This document shows, in pieces, positions 7,826 through 16,693 of a stretch of DNA of 64,000 nucleotides (position 1 is the stretch's first letter; each line of letters begins with the position of its first letter). This stretch comes from JAOTVV01 sp041602035. GTDB taxonomy: Bacteria; Gemmatimonadota; Gemmatimonadetes; Gemmatimonadales; GWC2-71-9. The DNA is taken from contig JBFIHA010000013.1 of the NCBI GenBank assembly GCA_041602035.1, forward strand, positions 1 to 64,000, in the 5' to 3' direction. The position numbers and the translations under genes were made by a program. Below the pieces are notes generated by a model. That model had not been told where the DNA came from, did no database searches, and saw nothing but the letters and a program-made list of their open reading frames with translations.

Positions 7826-10800
7826 ATGACGTCGAACGCCGACACATGCCCGAGATGTGCAAGCCCGCTCCCCCCGGAGGCGGGATACTGCCCCACGTGC
7901 GGCACCCCGACCCGGAGTGCCGACCGTGGTCCCACGCCGGCGGGCATGCCAAATCTCGGCAGCGACATGTTGGAGCGACTGCGCACCGCGCTCGCCGACC
8001 GGTATGTGATCGAACGCGAACTCGGCCGTGGCGGAATGGCCATGGTGTACCTGGCGCAGGACGTGCGACATCACCGCCGCGTGGCCGTCAAAGTCCTGTC
8101 GCCCGAGCTCGCTGTGTTGGTCGGGCCTGAGCGGTTTCTCCGCGAGATCGAAATCACGGCCGGCCTCCAGCATCCGAACATCGTCCCGGTGCACGACTCC
8201 GGGCGCGTCGGAGAGCTGCTGTTCTACGTGATGCCGTACATCGAGGGCGAGTCGCTGCGCGCGCGCCTCGACCGAGACGGTCGGTTGCTGCTCGATGACG
8301 TGCTGCAGATCGTGCGCGAAGTGGCGGGCGCACTGAGCTACGCGCACCAACGCGGCATCGTGCATCGCGACATCAAGCCCGAGAACATCCTCCTGTCCGA
8401 CGGCCATGCGCAGGTGGCGGACTTCGGCATCGCCCGGGCGATCAGTGCGGCGGATCGGGGAAGCCTCACGCGCAGTGGCGCCGTCATTGGCACCCCGGCC
8501 TATATGGCGCCCGAGCAGGCCGCCGGCGCCTCGACCATCGACGGTCGTGCTGACCTCTACGCCCTGGCGGCGGTCGCGCATGAAGCACTGACGGGAGAGC
8601 GCGACGAGCCGCTCGCGGCCACCGGGCGCGCCGATCGCCAACTCCTCGGCGCGAGGCCCGACCTGAAACCACGAGTGGCGCGCGCCCTCGCGGCCCCGCT
8701 CGCGCTCGAACGAGATCGGAGACCACCCACGGCCGACGCCTGGCTCACGATGCTCCGGGCAGCCGAGCGTCGGTCGCGGTCGCCCGTGCTGCTCAGCGCT
8801 GGCGCCGTGCTGGCGGTCGGACTTGCGCTGATCGTCGGCTGGTTCATCCCTGACCGCCACCCCGCGACCCCCACTCCCTCACCCACCATCGCCGTGCTCC
8901 CGTTTACGATGACCGGGCAGGCGAACCAACTCGACCTCGAGCGGGCCCTACCGGAGGCGTTCGAGTTCCAGTTGCAGTACGTTCCCGGCTACCGTGTGGT
9001 GAGTCCCGCGCGTGTCCGTCGGCTCATCGACCAGCGGTTTGGCGGCGTGCGCCCGGACCGCGACTCCCTGGCGGTCACGGTGGCATCGGAGTTCTCCGCG
9101 TCGGAACTGCTCAGCGGTTCAGCCGAGGTCACTCCAGCGGGCCTCCTCAGTATCGATGTCGTAGTACTCGATCCGGCGACGCGAACCGTGGTCGGTGACG
9201 CACGCGTTCAGGGCATGGTCGGCGACTTCACCACGTTGGTCCACGACGCCGTGTTGGAGGCGTTTGCCACCCGTGCTGTCCAGCGGCAGCTCGGCTGGAG
9301 CCCGGCCCTTCCAGCCAGTCTCGACGCGGTCAACGCGTTCTTCCTTGGTGAGACCTACTTCCGGCGCGGCGCGTACGATGCCGCTGCGGAACAGTTCACT
9401 CGGGTCATCGAGCGGGATTCGACGTACGCCCCCGCCCACTTCAAGCGGATGCTGACCGAGGTGTTGCGGACCCCGCCTACCCGAGTCAGTAGCGCCGTGC
9501 GCGATGCGCTGGGCGCCGCGCAGCGCTACCGGGAGCGCCTCGACCCACCGACGCGTGAGCTTCTCGAGGGATACGAAGCCTTGGTGCTGAAGGGAGACCT
9601 GGAGGGCGCCATCGTTCGATTCACGCGGATCGTCGAGAGCAACCCGAGTGCGGTCGATGCCTGGTTCATTCTCGGATACCTCCAGCTGAATTTCGCCGGG
9701 CTCCTCGGGACCTCGCGGACCGCCGCGCGGGTGGCGTTCGAGCGGGTGCACGAGCTGGATCCGAATTTTGCGGCGGCCACCGCCCATCTCTTGCGCATTG
9801 CGGTCCTGCAGAATTCCGAGGTCGTTGCCCGGCGATACATCGACCAGTACCTCCGGATCGACAGCGCCTCTGCTACCGCCGAGTTGGTGCGCATGGTGGA
9901 CTCCCTCCTCTACCGCGGTAACCGGTCAGCGCTGCGGGTGCTCGGGAGCTTCGAGTCCCGTACCGCGGTCGCCCTCGAGATGATCGCCTTGGCCGCGGGC
10001 GAGTTCTCGCAGGGGTTCCTCGACCGAACCGCGGCAAATCGCGCAACCGACGTCTTGTGGACCCGGGCCGCGAGCCAGCCGGATCGCGTCATGGCGTTCC
10101 GGCTGCGCCTGGCGTCCGCCCTGGGCGCCGGCCGACACGGGACGGCCGACTCGTTGTTGCGGGTCGGCCGGCAGATGGACGTGCCCATCGTCGAACTGGA
10201 TCGGTGGCTGTTGCTTTCCGCCGTGACCGGCGTCGCGGCCCTCGGCACCGAAGGCGAGCGGGAGGCGGCCGCCCGACGCCTGGCCGGCCCGGCCGACGCC
10301 GCGACGCTCTGGTTGGTCGCGCGCTGGCGGCGCCAGCGTGACGCGACCCAAGAACCGGTGGAGGAGCGAACCTTGCGACGACTCGCGGCTCAGGCGGGAG
10401 ACACCATGCCACTGGCCCGGAGTCTCGCCCTCGACCTGGAGGCCCACGCGGCACTTCGTCGCGGCGACAGTGCGCGAGCGCTCACGGTGTGGAGGGACGC
10501 GACCCGACACTTCGCGATCGATCGCGTCACGTTCGATCTCGCAGCCTCGCTCTGGCCACTCAATGTGGAGCGGGCCCGGGTCGCGGCGGCGCAAGGCGAC
10601 CCGGACGACGTGATCGCCGCCACGAGGCTCTTCGTCACGATGACCGGGTTCGTGGATCAAGTCGCCTGGAGCGAGGTGTGGCCACTGCGGGCTCGAGCGC
10701 TCGCCGCGTCGGGCGATCGGCTCCGCGCCGTCGAGGCACTGGACCAACTCGCGTCGGTCCTGCGGGATGCCAACGGCCAGGGGCGCGTGGTGCTCGATTC

Positions 10801-10849
10801 CATCGCGAGCTGGCGTGCGGCGATTCGGGCGCCGCCGTCGGGCACCTGA
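7826..10849 (+). CDS. Transmembrane Ser/Thr protein kinase with zinc ribbon, TolB-like and TPR regions
   Basis: 1007 aa. It opens with a zinc ribbon (Cys 8, 11, 22, 25; CPRC...CPTC). A complete Hanks-type kinase domain follows (about 60-315) with glycine loop GRGGMAMVYLA, the VAVKVL Lys (K89), HRDIKPEN (D182), DFG (199-201) and the APE-like APEQ. A single transmembrane helix lies at about 320-342. The exported part holds a TolB-like region (TIAVLPFTM from about 353) and a TPR-like solenoid to the end. All catalytic residues are present, so an active kinase is expected, signalling from the periplasmic solenoid to the cytosol. It is adjacent to a BTAD regulator with the same TolB/TPR modules. 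The SD is weak. This architecture is abundant in Gemmatimonadota and Acidobacteriota. Confidence 0.93.
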   Translation: MTSNADTCPRCASPLPPEAGYCPTCGTPTRSADRGPTPAGMPNLGSDMLERLRTALADRYVIERELGRGGMAMVYLAQDVRHHRRVAVKVLSPELAVLVGPERFLREIEITAGLQHPNIVPVHDSGRVGELLFYVMPYIEGESLRARLDRDGRLLLDDVLQIVREVAGALSYAHQRGIVHRDIKPENILLSDGHAQVADFGIARAISAADRGSLTRSGAVIGTPAYMAPEQAAGASTIDGRADLYALAAVAHEALTGERDEPLAATGRADRQLLGARPDLKPRVARALAAPLALERDRRPPTADAWLTMLRAAERRSRSPVLLSAGAVLAVGLALIVGWFIPDRHPATPTPSPTIAVLPFTMTGQANQLDLERALPEAFEFQLQYVPGYRVVSPARVRRLIDQRFGGVRPDRDSLAVTVASEFSASELLSGSAEVTPAGLLSIDVVVLDPATRTVVGDARVQGMVGDFTTLVHDAVLEAFATRAVQRQLGWSPALPASLDAVNAFFLGETYFRRGAYDAAAEQFTRVIERDSTYAPAHFKRMLTEVLRTPPTRVSSAVRDALGAAQRYRERLDPPTRELLEGYEALVLKGDLEGAIVRFTRIVESNPSAVDAWFILGYLQLNFAGLLGTSRTAARVAFERVHELDPNFAAATAHLLRIAVLQNSEVVARRYIDQYLRIDSASATAELVRMVDSLLYRGNRSALRVLGSFESRTAVALEMIALAAGEFSQGFLDRTAANRATDVLWTRAASQPDRVMAFRLRLASALGAGRHGTADSLLRVGRQMDVPIVELDRWLLLSAVTGVAALGTEGEREAAARRLAGPADAATLWLVARWRRQRDATQEPVEERTLRRLAAQAGDTMPLARSLALDLEAHAALRRGDSARALTVWRDATRHFAIDRVTFDLAASLWPLNVERARVAAAQGDPDDVIAATRLFVTMTGFVDQVAWSEVWPLRARALAASGDRLRAVEALDQLASVLRDANGQGRVVLDSIASWRAAIRAPPSGT

Positions 10850-10894
10850 GCCATCCCGCAGGGCGTCGGCCGCACTCGGCGTCGTGGAAACACA

Positions 10895-10918
10895 GAGCGC
10901 CGCGGGGTCGCGGCGCTC
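10895..10918. terminator. Hairpin between convergent kinase and zinc-ribbon genes
   Basis: Perfect 10-bp stem GAGCGCCGCG / CGCGGCGCTC with a GGGT tetraloop, located in the 92-bp gap between two convergent genes. There is no T-run on either strand, so it is a terminator candidate rather than a textbook intrinsic terminator. Confidence 0.5.
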
Positions 10919-10941
10919 GAGTCTGCCTCAGCCGAACGCGG

Positions 10942-11178
10942 TCACTCGTGCTGAGCCCGCCACTCCAGCTGGCGAAATACTACGCCACTGCCACAGTGAT
11001 CGCACCGGAGAATCCAGACGGAGTGCGACTGTCGGTCCCCGACAATGGGGCTGAGGTCGGCTTGGCACGTGGGACAGACGATTCGCTGCTCGTGCCGCAG
11101 CGTCGTGCGGAAAATGCGCCCCGCATCGTCCAGCGAGAAGCCACCCGTGTTCCTGGGGGCGTCAGGATGGCTTTTCAT
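10942..11178 (-). CDS. Small zinc-ribbon protein
   Basis: 78 aa from the ATG at 11178, which has an AGGGGG SD about 6 bp upstream. A longer in-frame reading exists but lacks conserved features. The C-terminal half contains two CxxC knuckles (CPTC and CDHC about 25 residues apart) forming a probable zinc ribbon. The N-terminal half (MKSHPDAPRNTGGFSLDD) appears unstructured. Its ribbon resembles the C-terminal ribbon of the Arg-repeat protein at 25895-26290 (CPRC...CTSC). A TATACT hexamer at 11243-11248 (minus strand) could be its -10 element. The function is unknown; single zinc ribbons often act in protein or nucleic-acid contacts. Confidence 0.7.
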   Translation of the reverse strand: MKSHPDAPRNTGGFSLDDAGRIFRTTLRHEQRIVCPTCQADLSPIVGDRQSHSVWILRCDHCGSGVVFRQLEWRAQHE

Positions 11179-11300
11179 TCGCTGCCCCCTTTCGGGATCG
11201 GGTGATCGGTTGCCCCTCATGTCCACACACCTCGCCGGCTGGGAGTATACCTGGAACGAACTGAAGATTCCGTGAACTCTCGGTGAACCTCGAACCGCCG

Positions 11301-11332
11301 CTAGCTTATTTCGCGGACGACCGACTAGCTTA
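11301..11332 (+). repeat. Direct repeat CTAGCTTA upstream of glgP
   Basis: CTAGCTTA occurs at 11301-11308 and again at 11325-11332, 24 bp start to start, ending 8 bp before the phosphorylase start codon. It could be a duplicated operator or chance; no clear -35/-10 pair is visible nearby. Confidence 0.3.
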
Positions 11333-11340
11333 CGCAGCCG

Positions 11341-13494
11341 ATGACCCACACCGAGCCGCGCATCCCCCACCTCCCAGATCGCATTGGCGGTCTGGCGCAC
11401 ATCGCGACCAACCTCTGGTGGAGTTGGAGCCGCGAGGCACGGCAGGTCTTCCGCAGTGTCGACGAACTCCTCTGGCAACGTACCCGCCACAACCCCATCC
11501 TGTTCCTGCAACTGGTCGATCCGGCACGCTTGGTCGCTCGCGCGCAGGACCCGGAGTTTCTCGAAGCCTACGATCGGGTCGTGGCCAACCTCGACCAAGC
11601 ACTATCCCGACGGGATACGTGGTTCCAGCGCACCTACCCGGACCACGCCGCTCGTCCGGTCGCATACTTCTGCGCCGAATTCGGACTGCACAATTCGGTT
11701 CCCATTTACTCCGGCGGTCTCGGCGTGCTTGCCGGCGATCATTGCAAGGCGGCCTCCGACCTCGGCGTTCCGCTGGTGGGGGTGGGCCTGCTGTACACGA
11801 AGGGGTATTTCGATCAGCGCGTTCGACTGGACGGGTGGCAGGAGGATGCGGACGACCCCCTGGATCCGACGATCACCCCGCTGGCCCCGGTGCTCGATAC
11901 GACGGGCCACCCCTACCTCGCGACGATTCCCATCGGTGACCGTATGCTGCACGTCGGCGCTTGGCGCATGATGGTCGGTTCGGTTCCGATCCTGCTGTTA
12001 GACACCAACCTCGAAGTGAACGACCCGCAGGACCGGAGTTTGTCCCTCAAGTTGTATGCGGGTGGCCCCGAGATGCGGCTGCGTCAGGAATGGGTGCTCG
12101 GCGTGGGCGGCGTGCGGCTGCTGCGGCGGTTGGGCATCGATCCAGCAGCGTGGCACGCCAACGAAGGTCACGCCGCGTTCATGTTGGTCGAGCGGGTGCG
12201 CGAGTTGACCACCGCCGGCACCGCCCTCGACGACGCGATCGCCACGGTGCGAGCCACGAGCGTGTTCACCACGCACACGCCCGTCCCCGCGGGGCACGAT
12301 GTCTTCACGCGCGACCAAATCGCGGGCTGCGTCGGACCGTTCCTCGACGACTCAGGCATGGATCGTGAGGTCTTCTACCGTTTCGGGCGGCATCCGGACC
12401 ATGATCACGGCAGCTACCACATGACGGTGACTGGGATCCGGCTCTCGGGTCGAGTGAACGGCGTCTCGGAGCTGCACGGTCAAGAAACACGCCGTTTGTG
12501 GCGCGTCTTGTGGCCCGAGCGCGAGCCCATGGGCGTGCCCATCACGCACGTCACCAACGGGGTGCACCTGGCGACATGGATGGCCCATCCCATGATGGAC
12601 CTCATGGATCGACACCTCGGTAGCGGGTGGGGCAACCAGCTCGACGACCCGACCATGTGGGATCGTGTTCTCGCGCTGGACGACGGGCAGTTGTGGAGAG
12701 TGCACCTCGAACTCAAAGATCGGCTGCTCGAGTACATTCGAGAAGACGCCCGGCGACGCTGGCGCGACCGCTGGAAGGAACCGGCGCACCTCATGTCGGC
12801 CGGGACCCTCCTCGGCCGCGACGCGCTCACCATCGGGTTTGCGCGGCGGTTCGCGACCTACAAGCGGGCCGACCTCATCTTCCGCCAGCCGGACCGGTTG
12901 CGGCAGATCTTGATCGATCCCAGGCGACCAGTGCAAATGGTGTTCGCGGGCAAGGCCCATCCGGCAGACGAACCCGGCAAGCGAATGCTGCAGACGGTGT
13001 ACAATGCCGCGCATGATCCCAGCTTTGAGGGCCGGATCGCGTTTCTCGAGGATTACGAGATGCACCTCGCGCACCGTCTGGTCCAGGGCGTGGATCTCTG
13101 GCTCAACGTTCCGCGGGTGCCGATGGAAGCGTGCGGCACGAGCGGGATGAAGGCCGCGATCAACGGCGTGCCGCAGCTGGGAACGCTCGACGGCTGGTGG
13201 GCGGAGGGCTACAGTGGGCGCAACGGGTGGGCCATTCCGCTGGGGCCGAGGGACCGGCAAGACGAGCACGATGCCGACCACGTGTACGAGTTGCTGGAAT
13301 CGGAGATCGTTCCCCTGTACTTCGAACGTGACGCACACGACGTGCCGACCGGCTGGGTGGAGCGAATGCGGCATACGCTGCGCGACGGACTCAAGCGATT
13401 TACCGCACGGGCCATGCTGCAGCGCTACGCCACGGAGCACTACCTCCGCGCCATGCGGGCGGAGCCGCCGTCCTCCGACCCGCCTACCGCGTAG
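11341..13494 (+). CDS. glgP: Alpha-glucan (glycogen/maltodextrin) phosphorylase
   Basis: 717 aa, GT35 phosphorylase of the shorter bacterial alpha-glucan phosphorylase type. It begins with a DUF3417-like segment (LPDRIGGLAHIATNLWWSW). It should release glucose-1-phosphate from alpha-1,4-glucan using pyridoxal phosphate. Visible hallmarks are the early catalytic-domain strand VAYFCAEFGL, the glycine-rich YSGGLGVLAGDH, VFTTHTPVPAGHD, and the PLP-lysine motif MEACGTSGMKAAINGV with the lysine at residue 604. The length and both lobes appear complete. It heads a tightly spaced operon of glucan enzymes; glycogen synthase begins 9 bp downstream. The gene symbol is assigned by family and the exact polymer preference is not known. 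Confidence 0.94.
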   Translation: MTHTEPRIPHLPDRIGGLAHIATNLWWSWSREARQVFRSVDELLWQRTRHNPILFLQLVDPARLVARAQDPEFLEAYDRVVANLDQALSRRDTWFQRTYPDHAARPVAYFCAEFGLHNSVPIYSGGLGVLAGDHCKAASDLGVPLVGVGLLYTKGYFDQRVRLDGWQEDADDPLDPTITPLAPVLDTTGHPYLATIPIGDRMLHVGAWRMMVGSVPILLLDTNLEVNDPQDRSLSLKLYAGGPEMRLRQEWVLGVGGVRLLRRLGIDPAAWHANEGHAAFMLVERVRELTTAGTALDDAIATVRATSVFTTHTPVPAGHDVFTRDQIAGCVGPFLDDSGMDREVFYRFGRHPDHDHGSYHMTVTGIRLSGRVNGVSELHGQETRRLWRVLWPEREPMGVPITHVTNGVHLATWMAHPMMDLMDRHLGSGWGNQLDDPTMWDRVLALDDGQLWRVHLELKDRLLEYIREDARRRWRDRWKEPAHLMSAGTLLGRDALTIGFARRFATYKRADLIFRQPDRLRQILIDPRRPVQMVFAGKAHPADEPGKRMLQTVYNAAHDPSFEGRIAFLEDYEMHLAHRLVQGVDLWLNVPRVPMEACGTSGMKAAINGVPQLGTLDGWWAEGYSGRNGWAIPLGPRDRQDEHDADHVYELLESEIVPLYFERDAHDVPTGWVERMRHTLRDGLKRFTARAMLQRYATEHYLRAMRAEPPSSDPPTA

Positions 13495-13503
13495 GTTCGC
13501 CCC

Positions 13504-14991
13504 GTGATCCGTGCCAACTCCTACGGCATCGTGCCCTTCCGAGACCGGACGGTCGTACATCTCACGGCCGAATACTGGCCGTTTGCGCGCACCGGCGGTC
13601 TGGCCGAGGCCGTGAGAGGGTTGGCGGAGTACCAGATCCGAGTCGGCCAGGACGCGGCGATCATCATGCCGCTCTACCGATCCGTCCGCGACTTCACCGA
13701 CCAGGTCACGCCAACGATGGAACCATTTGCCGTCCCGGTGGGCGATCACGTGGAGGAAGCCCGCCTCTACCGCTACACGGGCACGGACACGCAGGTGAGG
13801 GTGTTCTTCGTGGAGCACGACGGGCACTTCGACCGCGATGGCCTCTACGGCACCGAGCATGGGGATTATCCCGACAACCTTCGCCGATGCGCGTTCCTTT
13901 GCCGGGCCGCACTCCACGCGCTACCGACCCTGGTCCCGAATTGCGCCATTCTCCACGCCCACGATTGGCACACGGCACTCGTCATGCCGTACCTGCGGTA
14001 CACCTTTGCCGGTCAGCCGTCCTACGATCGCTTGGGTGCGGTGCTCTCAGTGCACAACGCCGCCTATCAGGGCCACTTCCCGGAGCATGCGGTGCAGTCG
14101 ATCGGATTGCCTCCGAGCATGTATGACTGGCGGATCATGGAGTGGTACGGGCGGATGAATGTGCTCAAAGGCGGCTTGTCGTATACCGACCTCGCGACGA
14201 CGGTGAGTCCCACCCATGCGGCCGAGCTCCGTACGCCGGACGGCGGGTTTGGGCTGCACGATCATTTCATCGGACTCGGTGACCGATTCGTCGGCATTCT
14301 GAACGGCATCGACTACGCGATTTGGGATCCCGGGACGGATCGCGACATCACGGCGCAGTACCGAATCGATCACCTGGCACCCAAGCGCGGCTGCAAGACC
14401 GCACTCCAGCGTGTCTACGGTCTGCCACGCCGCTCGCGTACGCCGGTGTTCGTGATGAGCGCACGCCTGGTGGAACAAAAGGGATTCGACCTCATTCTCG
14501 AACCAGGACTACTGGCGCAGTTCGACGCGCAGTTCATCTTTCTCGGGCGCGGCGACGTGCACTACGAGCGGTTGCTGCAAGAGCTAGCGAGCGCGCTCCC
14601 CGACAAGGTCGCGGTGCCGCTCGACTTCACCGAACGACTCGAACACCGCCTGCTCGCCGGAGCCGATGCGCTGTTGATGCCGTCGCAGTTCGAGCCCTGC
14701 GGACTCACCCAGATGCGGGCGCAACGGTACGGCGTGCTTCCTGTGGCCCGTCGGGTCGGTGGACTCAGCGACACCATCGTCGACGGAGAGACCGGATTCC
14801 TGTTCGACGAGTATCGACCGACCGGGCTGGCGCGTGCCTTACGGCGGGCCATTGCCCAGTATCACGATCGTGAAGCGTGGACGGCCATGATGACGAAGGC
14901 CATGCGTCAGGATTTCAGCTGGGGGCCATCCGCCGCGCGCTACCAAGAGGTCTACCACCGAGCCAGCGCACGAGCGCGGCGCCACCACTGA
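13504..14991 (+). CDS. glgA: Glycogen synthase (GT5, ADP-glucose type)
   Basis: 495 aa from a GTG start, normal GT5 length. GT5 synthases extend alpha-1,4-glucan from ADP-glucose. The N-terminal GT-B domain shows LTAEYWPFARTGGLAEAV, where the conserved KTGGL nucleotide-sugar motif reads RTGGL. HDWHTAL and LSVHNAAYQGHFPE (acceptor side) follow. The C-terminal domain has the ISARLVEQKGFDL-like strand (MSARLVEQKGFD) and the QFEPCGLTQMRAQRYG and GGLSDTIVDGETGF sugar-binding stretches. It lies 9 bp after the phosphorylase and 7 bp before the branching enzyme, so synthesis and breakdown enzymes are co-transcribed. The K-to-R change at the ADP-glucose motif is the only oddity. No ADP-glucose pyrophosphorylase is in the window. 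Confidence 0.93.
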   Translation: MIRANSYGIVPFRDRTVVHLTAEYWPFARTGGLAEAVRGLAEYQIRVGQDAAIIMPLYRSVRDFTDQVTPTMEPFAVPVGDHVEEARLYRYTGTDTQVRVFFVEHDGHFDRDGLYGTEHGDYPDNLRRCAFLCRAALHALPTLVPNCAILHAHDWHTALVMPYLRYTFAGQPSYDRLGAVLSVHNAAYQGHFPEHAVQSIGLPPSMYDWRIMEWYGRMNVLKGGLSYTDLATTVSPTHAAELRTPDGGFGLHDHFIGLGDRFVGILNGIDYAIWDPGTDRDITAQYRIDHLAPKRGCKTALQRVYGLPRRSRTPVFVMSARLVEQKGFDLILEPGLLAQFDAQFIFLGRGDVHYERLLQELASALPDKVAVPLDFTERLEHRLLAGADALLMPSQFEPCGLTQMRAQRYGVLPVARRVGGLSDTIVDGETGFLFDEYRPTGLARALRRAIAQYHDREAWTAMMTKAMRQDFSWGPSAARYQEVYHRASARARRHH

Positions 14992-14998
14992 CGGTATC

Positions 14999-16693
14999 AT
15001 GGACTTTGTGCTGACCCTCCACAGCCACCTCCCCTACGTGCTCAATCACGGTCGGTGGCCGCACGGGAGTGACTGGCTGTGTGAGGCCGCCATCGACACC
15101 TACCTGCCGCTCATCGAGTCGTTGACCCAGTTGGCTCGCGAAGACGTCCATGCCCCAATCACCATCGGGGTGACACCGGTGCTCGCGAATCAGCTCGCCC
15201 ACCCCTCGTTCGTGGACGAGCTGGAACACTTGTTCGCCGAACGGCTCAAGGCCTGCGACCGGGCACCGACGGAGCTGGCGGAGACCGGTGATCACGACCT
15301 GATCCCGCTGGCAGCCTACTGGCAGGCTCGGCTCGAGCGGCTGCGACGGCTGTTCCGCACGCACGGCGACATCATTGCGGCCCTGCGGCGCCTCGAGAGC
15401 GCGGGACGATTGGAAATCATCGGTTCGGCGGCCACCCACGGGTATCTTCCACTCCTCGGCACCGAGGCGAGCATTCGACTGCAATTGCACGTGGGATACG
15501 CCGAACATCGGCGCCTGTTCGGCCGAGCGCCCCGCGGCTGCTGGCTGCCGGAATGTGCCTATCGCCCGCGTGGACCGTGGTCGGTATCGGCATCGCCGAC
15601 GGCGGAGCGGCCCGGGATCGAGGAGCACCTCGCGGCGGTGGGATTCCAGTATTTCTTCACCGACTCGCATCTCGCGGCCGCCGGGACCCCGCTGGGTGCC
15701 TACCATGACGTGCCTCTGGGTGCAGAACGATTCGACGCCGAGCGTCACGATGACGCGGCGCCGAAACAAGGCCGCGCTGGGAGGCGGTCCCCGTACTGGT
15801 CATACCGGGTCTCCGCGCCGGACGCTGCCGAGGTTCGGGCCTTCGTGCGCGATCCCGAATCGTCGATGCAGGTGTGGAGTCGGGATCGCGGTTATCCCGG
15901 CGACGAGTGGTATCTCGAGTTCCACAAGATTCGGTGGCCCGGCGGCCTCAAGCTATGGCGTGTGACTGGCCCGCGCGTCGATCTCGGAGGCAAGCGGTCC
16001 TACGTTCCCGAGACGGCAGAGTCCCGAGCCAGCGAGCACGCTCGTCACTTCGCCTACCTGCTGCAGCACTTGGCGGCCGAACGCTCCACCGTCGGGGACG
16101 TGATCGTGGCCCCGTTCGATACCGAGTTGTTCGGGCACTGGTGGTTCGAGGGGATTCACTTCATCGCCGATCTCTATCGCGCACTCGCTCGGGTCGGCGG
16201 AGTGCGTCCCATGACGGGGACCGCACATCTCCGGCGACACCCCCGCCCACCCGGCATTCGGCTCTCCGAAGGATCATGGGGTGCGAATGGCGACCACAGC
16301 ATGTGGCTGAACGACGGCACGCGCTGGACGTGGGATCGCCTATGGCCGCTGGAACACCGGTTCTGGCGCGCGGCGCGCACGGCGATCGGGATCGAGGAGC
16401 TCCGCCCCATTGTGGCGCAGGCGGCACGAGAGCTGCTCCTCGCGCAGTCGTCGGATTGGCAGTTCGTGATCTCGACGGCCGTCGCAGCCGACTACGCCGA
16501 ACGTCGGTTCATCGGCCACTGCGAGGCTGTCGAGGGGCTGGTGGACGCCTTGCAGCCCGACGCCACGCCGGAGCGACGCCGACAGGCCGCAGACGAGGCC
16601 GCGACCCTGCGCGTACGGGACGACCTGTTCCCCGACGTGCTCGCGTCCGTCCAGGCCGTCCTCGATGCGGAACTCGATCCGGTCTCGGAATGA
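14999..16693 (+). CDS. GH57 1,4-alpha-glucan branching enzyme
   Basis: 564 aa, glycoside hydrolase family 57 of the branching-enzyme type (DUF1957). It transfers alpha-1,4 chains to make alpha-1,6 branches in glycogen. GH57 motif 1 is LTLHSHLPYV near the N-terminus. The nucleophile motif is CWLPECAY with Glu about residue 185. The acid/base motif is FDTELFGHWWFEG with Asp about residue 374. A C-terminal helical domain (DWQFVISTAVAADYAERRF) matches the region that shapes the branching-enzyme site. It takes the place of a GH13 GlgB, which is not seen here. It sits between glycogen synthase (7 bp) and a second GH57 gene whose ATG overlaps its stop codon (ATGA). Confidence 0.92.
   Translation: MDFVLTLHSHLPYVLNHGRWPHGSDWLCEAAIDTYLPLIESLTQLAREDVHAPITIGVTPVLANQLAHPSFVDELEHLFAERLKACDRAPTELAETGDHDLIPLAAYWQARLERLRRLFRTHGDIIAALRRLESAGRLEIIGSAATHGYLPLLGTEASIRLQLHVGYAEHRRLFGRAPRGCWLPECAYRPRGPWSVSASPTAERPGIEEHLAAVGFQYFFTDSHLAAAGTPLGAYHDVPLGAERFDAERHDDAAPKQGRAGRRSPYWSYRVSAPDAAEVRAFVRDPESSMQVWSRDRGYPGDEWYLEFHKIRWPGGLKLWRVTGPRVDLGGKRSYVPETAESRASEHARHFAYLLQHLAAERSTVGDVIVAPFDTELFGHWWFEGIHFIADLYRALARVGGVRPMTGTAHLRRHPRPPGIRLSEGSWGANGDHSMWLNDGTRWTWDRLWPLEHRFWRAARTAIGIEELRPIVAQAARELLLAQSSDWQFVISTAVAADYAERRFIGHCEAVEGLVDALQPDATPERRRQAADEAATLRVRDDLFPDVLASVQAVLDAELDPVSE

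Noticed and set aside
15874..16689. Upstream extension of the DUF3536 GH57 gene
   Set aside because: The extra sequence is Arg/Gly-rich, lacks GH57 features and lies inside the branching-enzyme gene in another frame; the ATG at 16690 gives a typical GH57 start.
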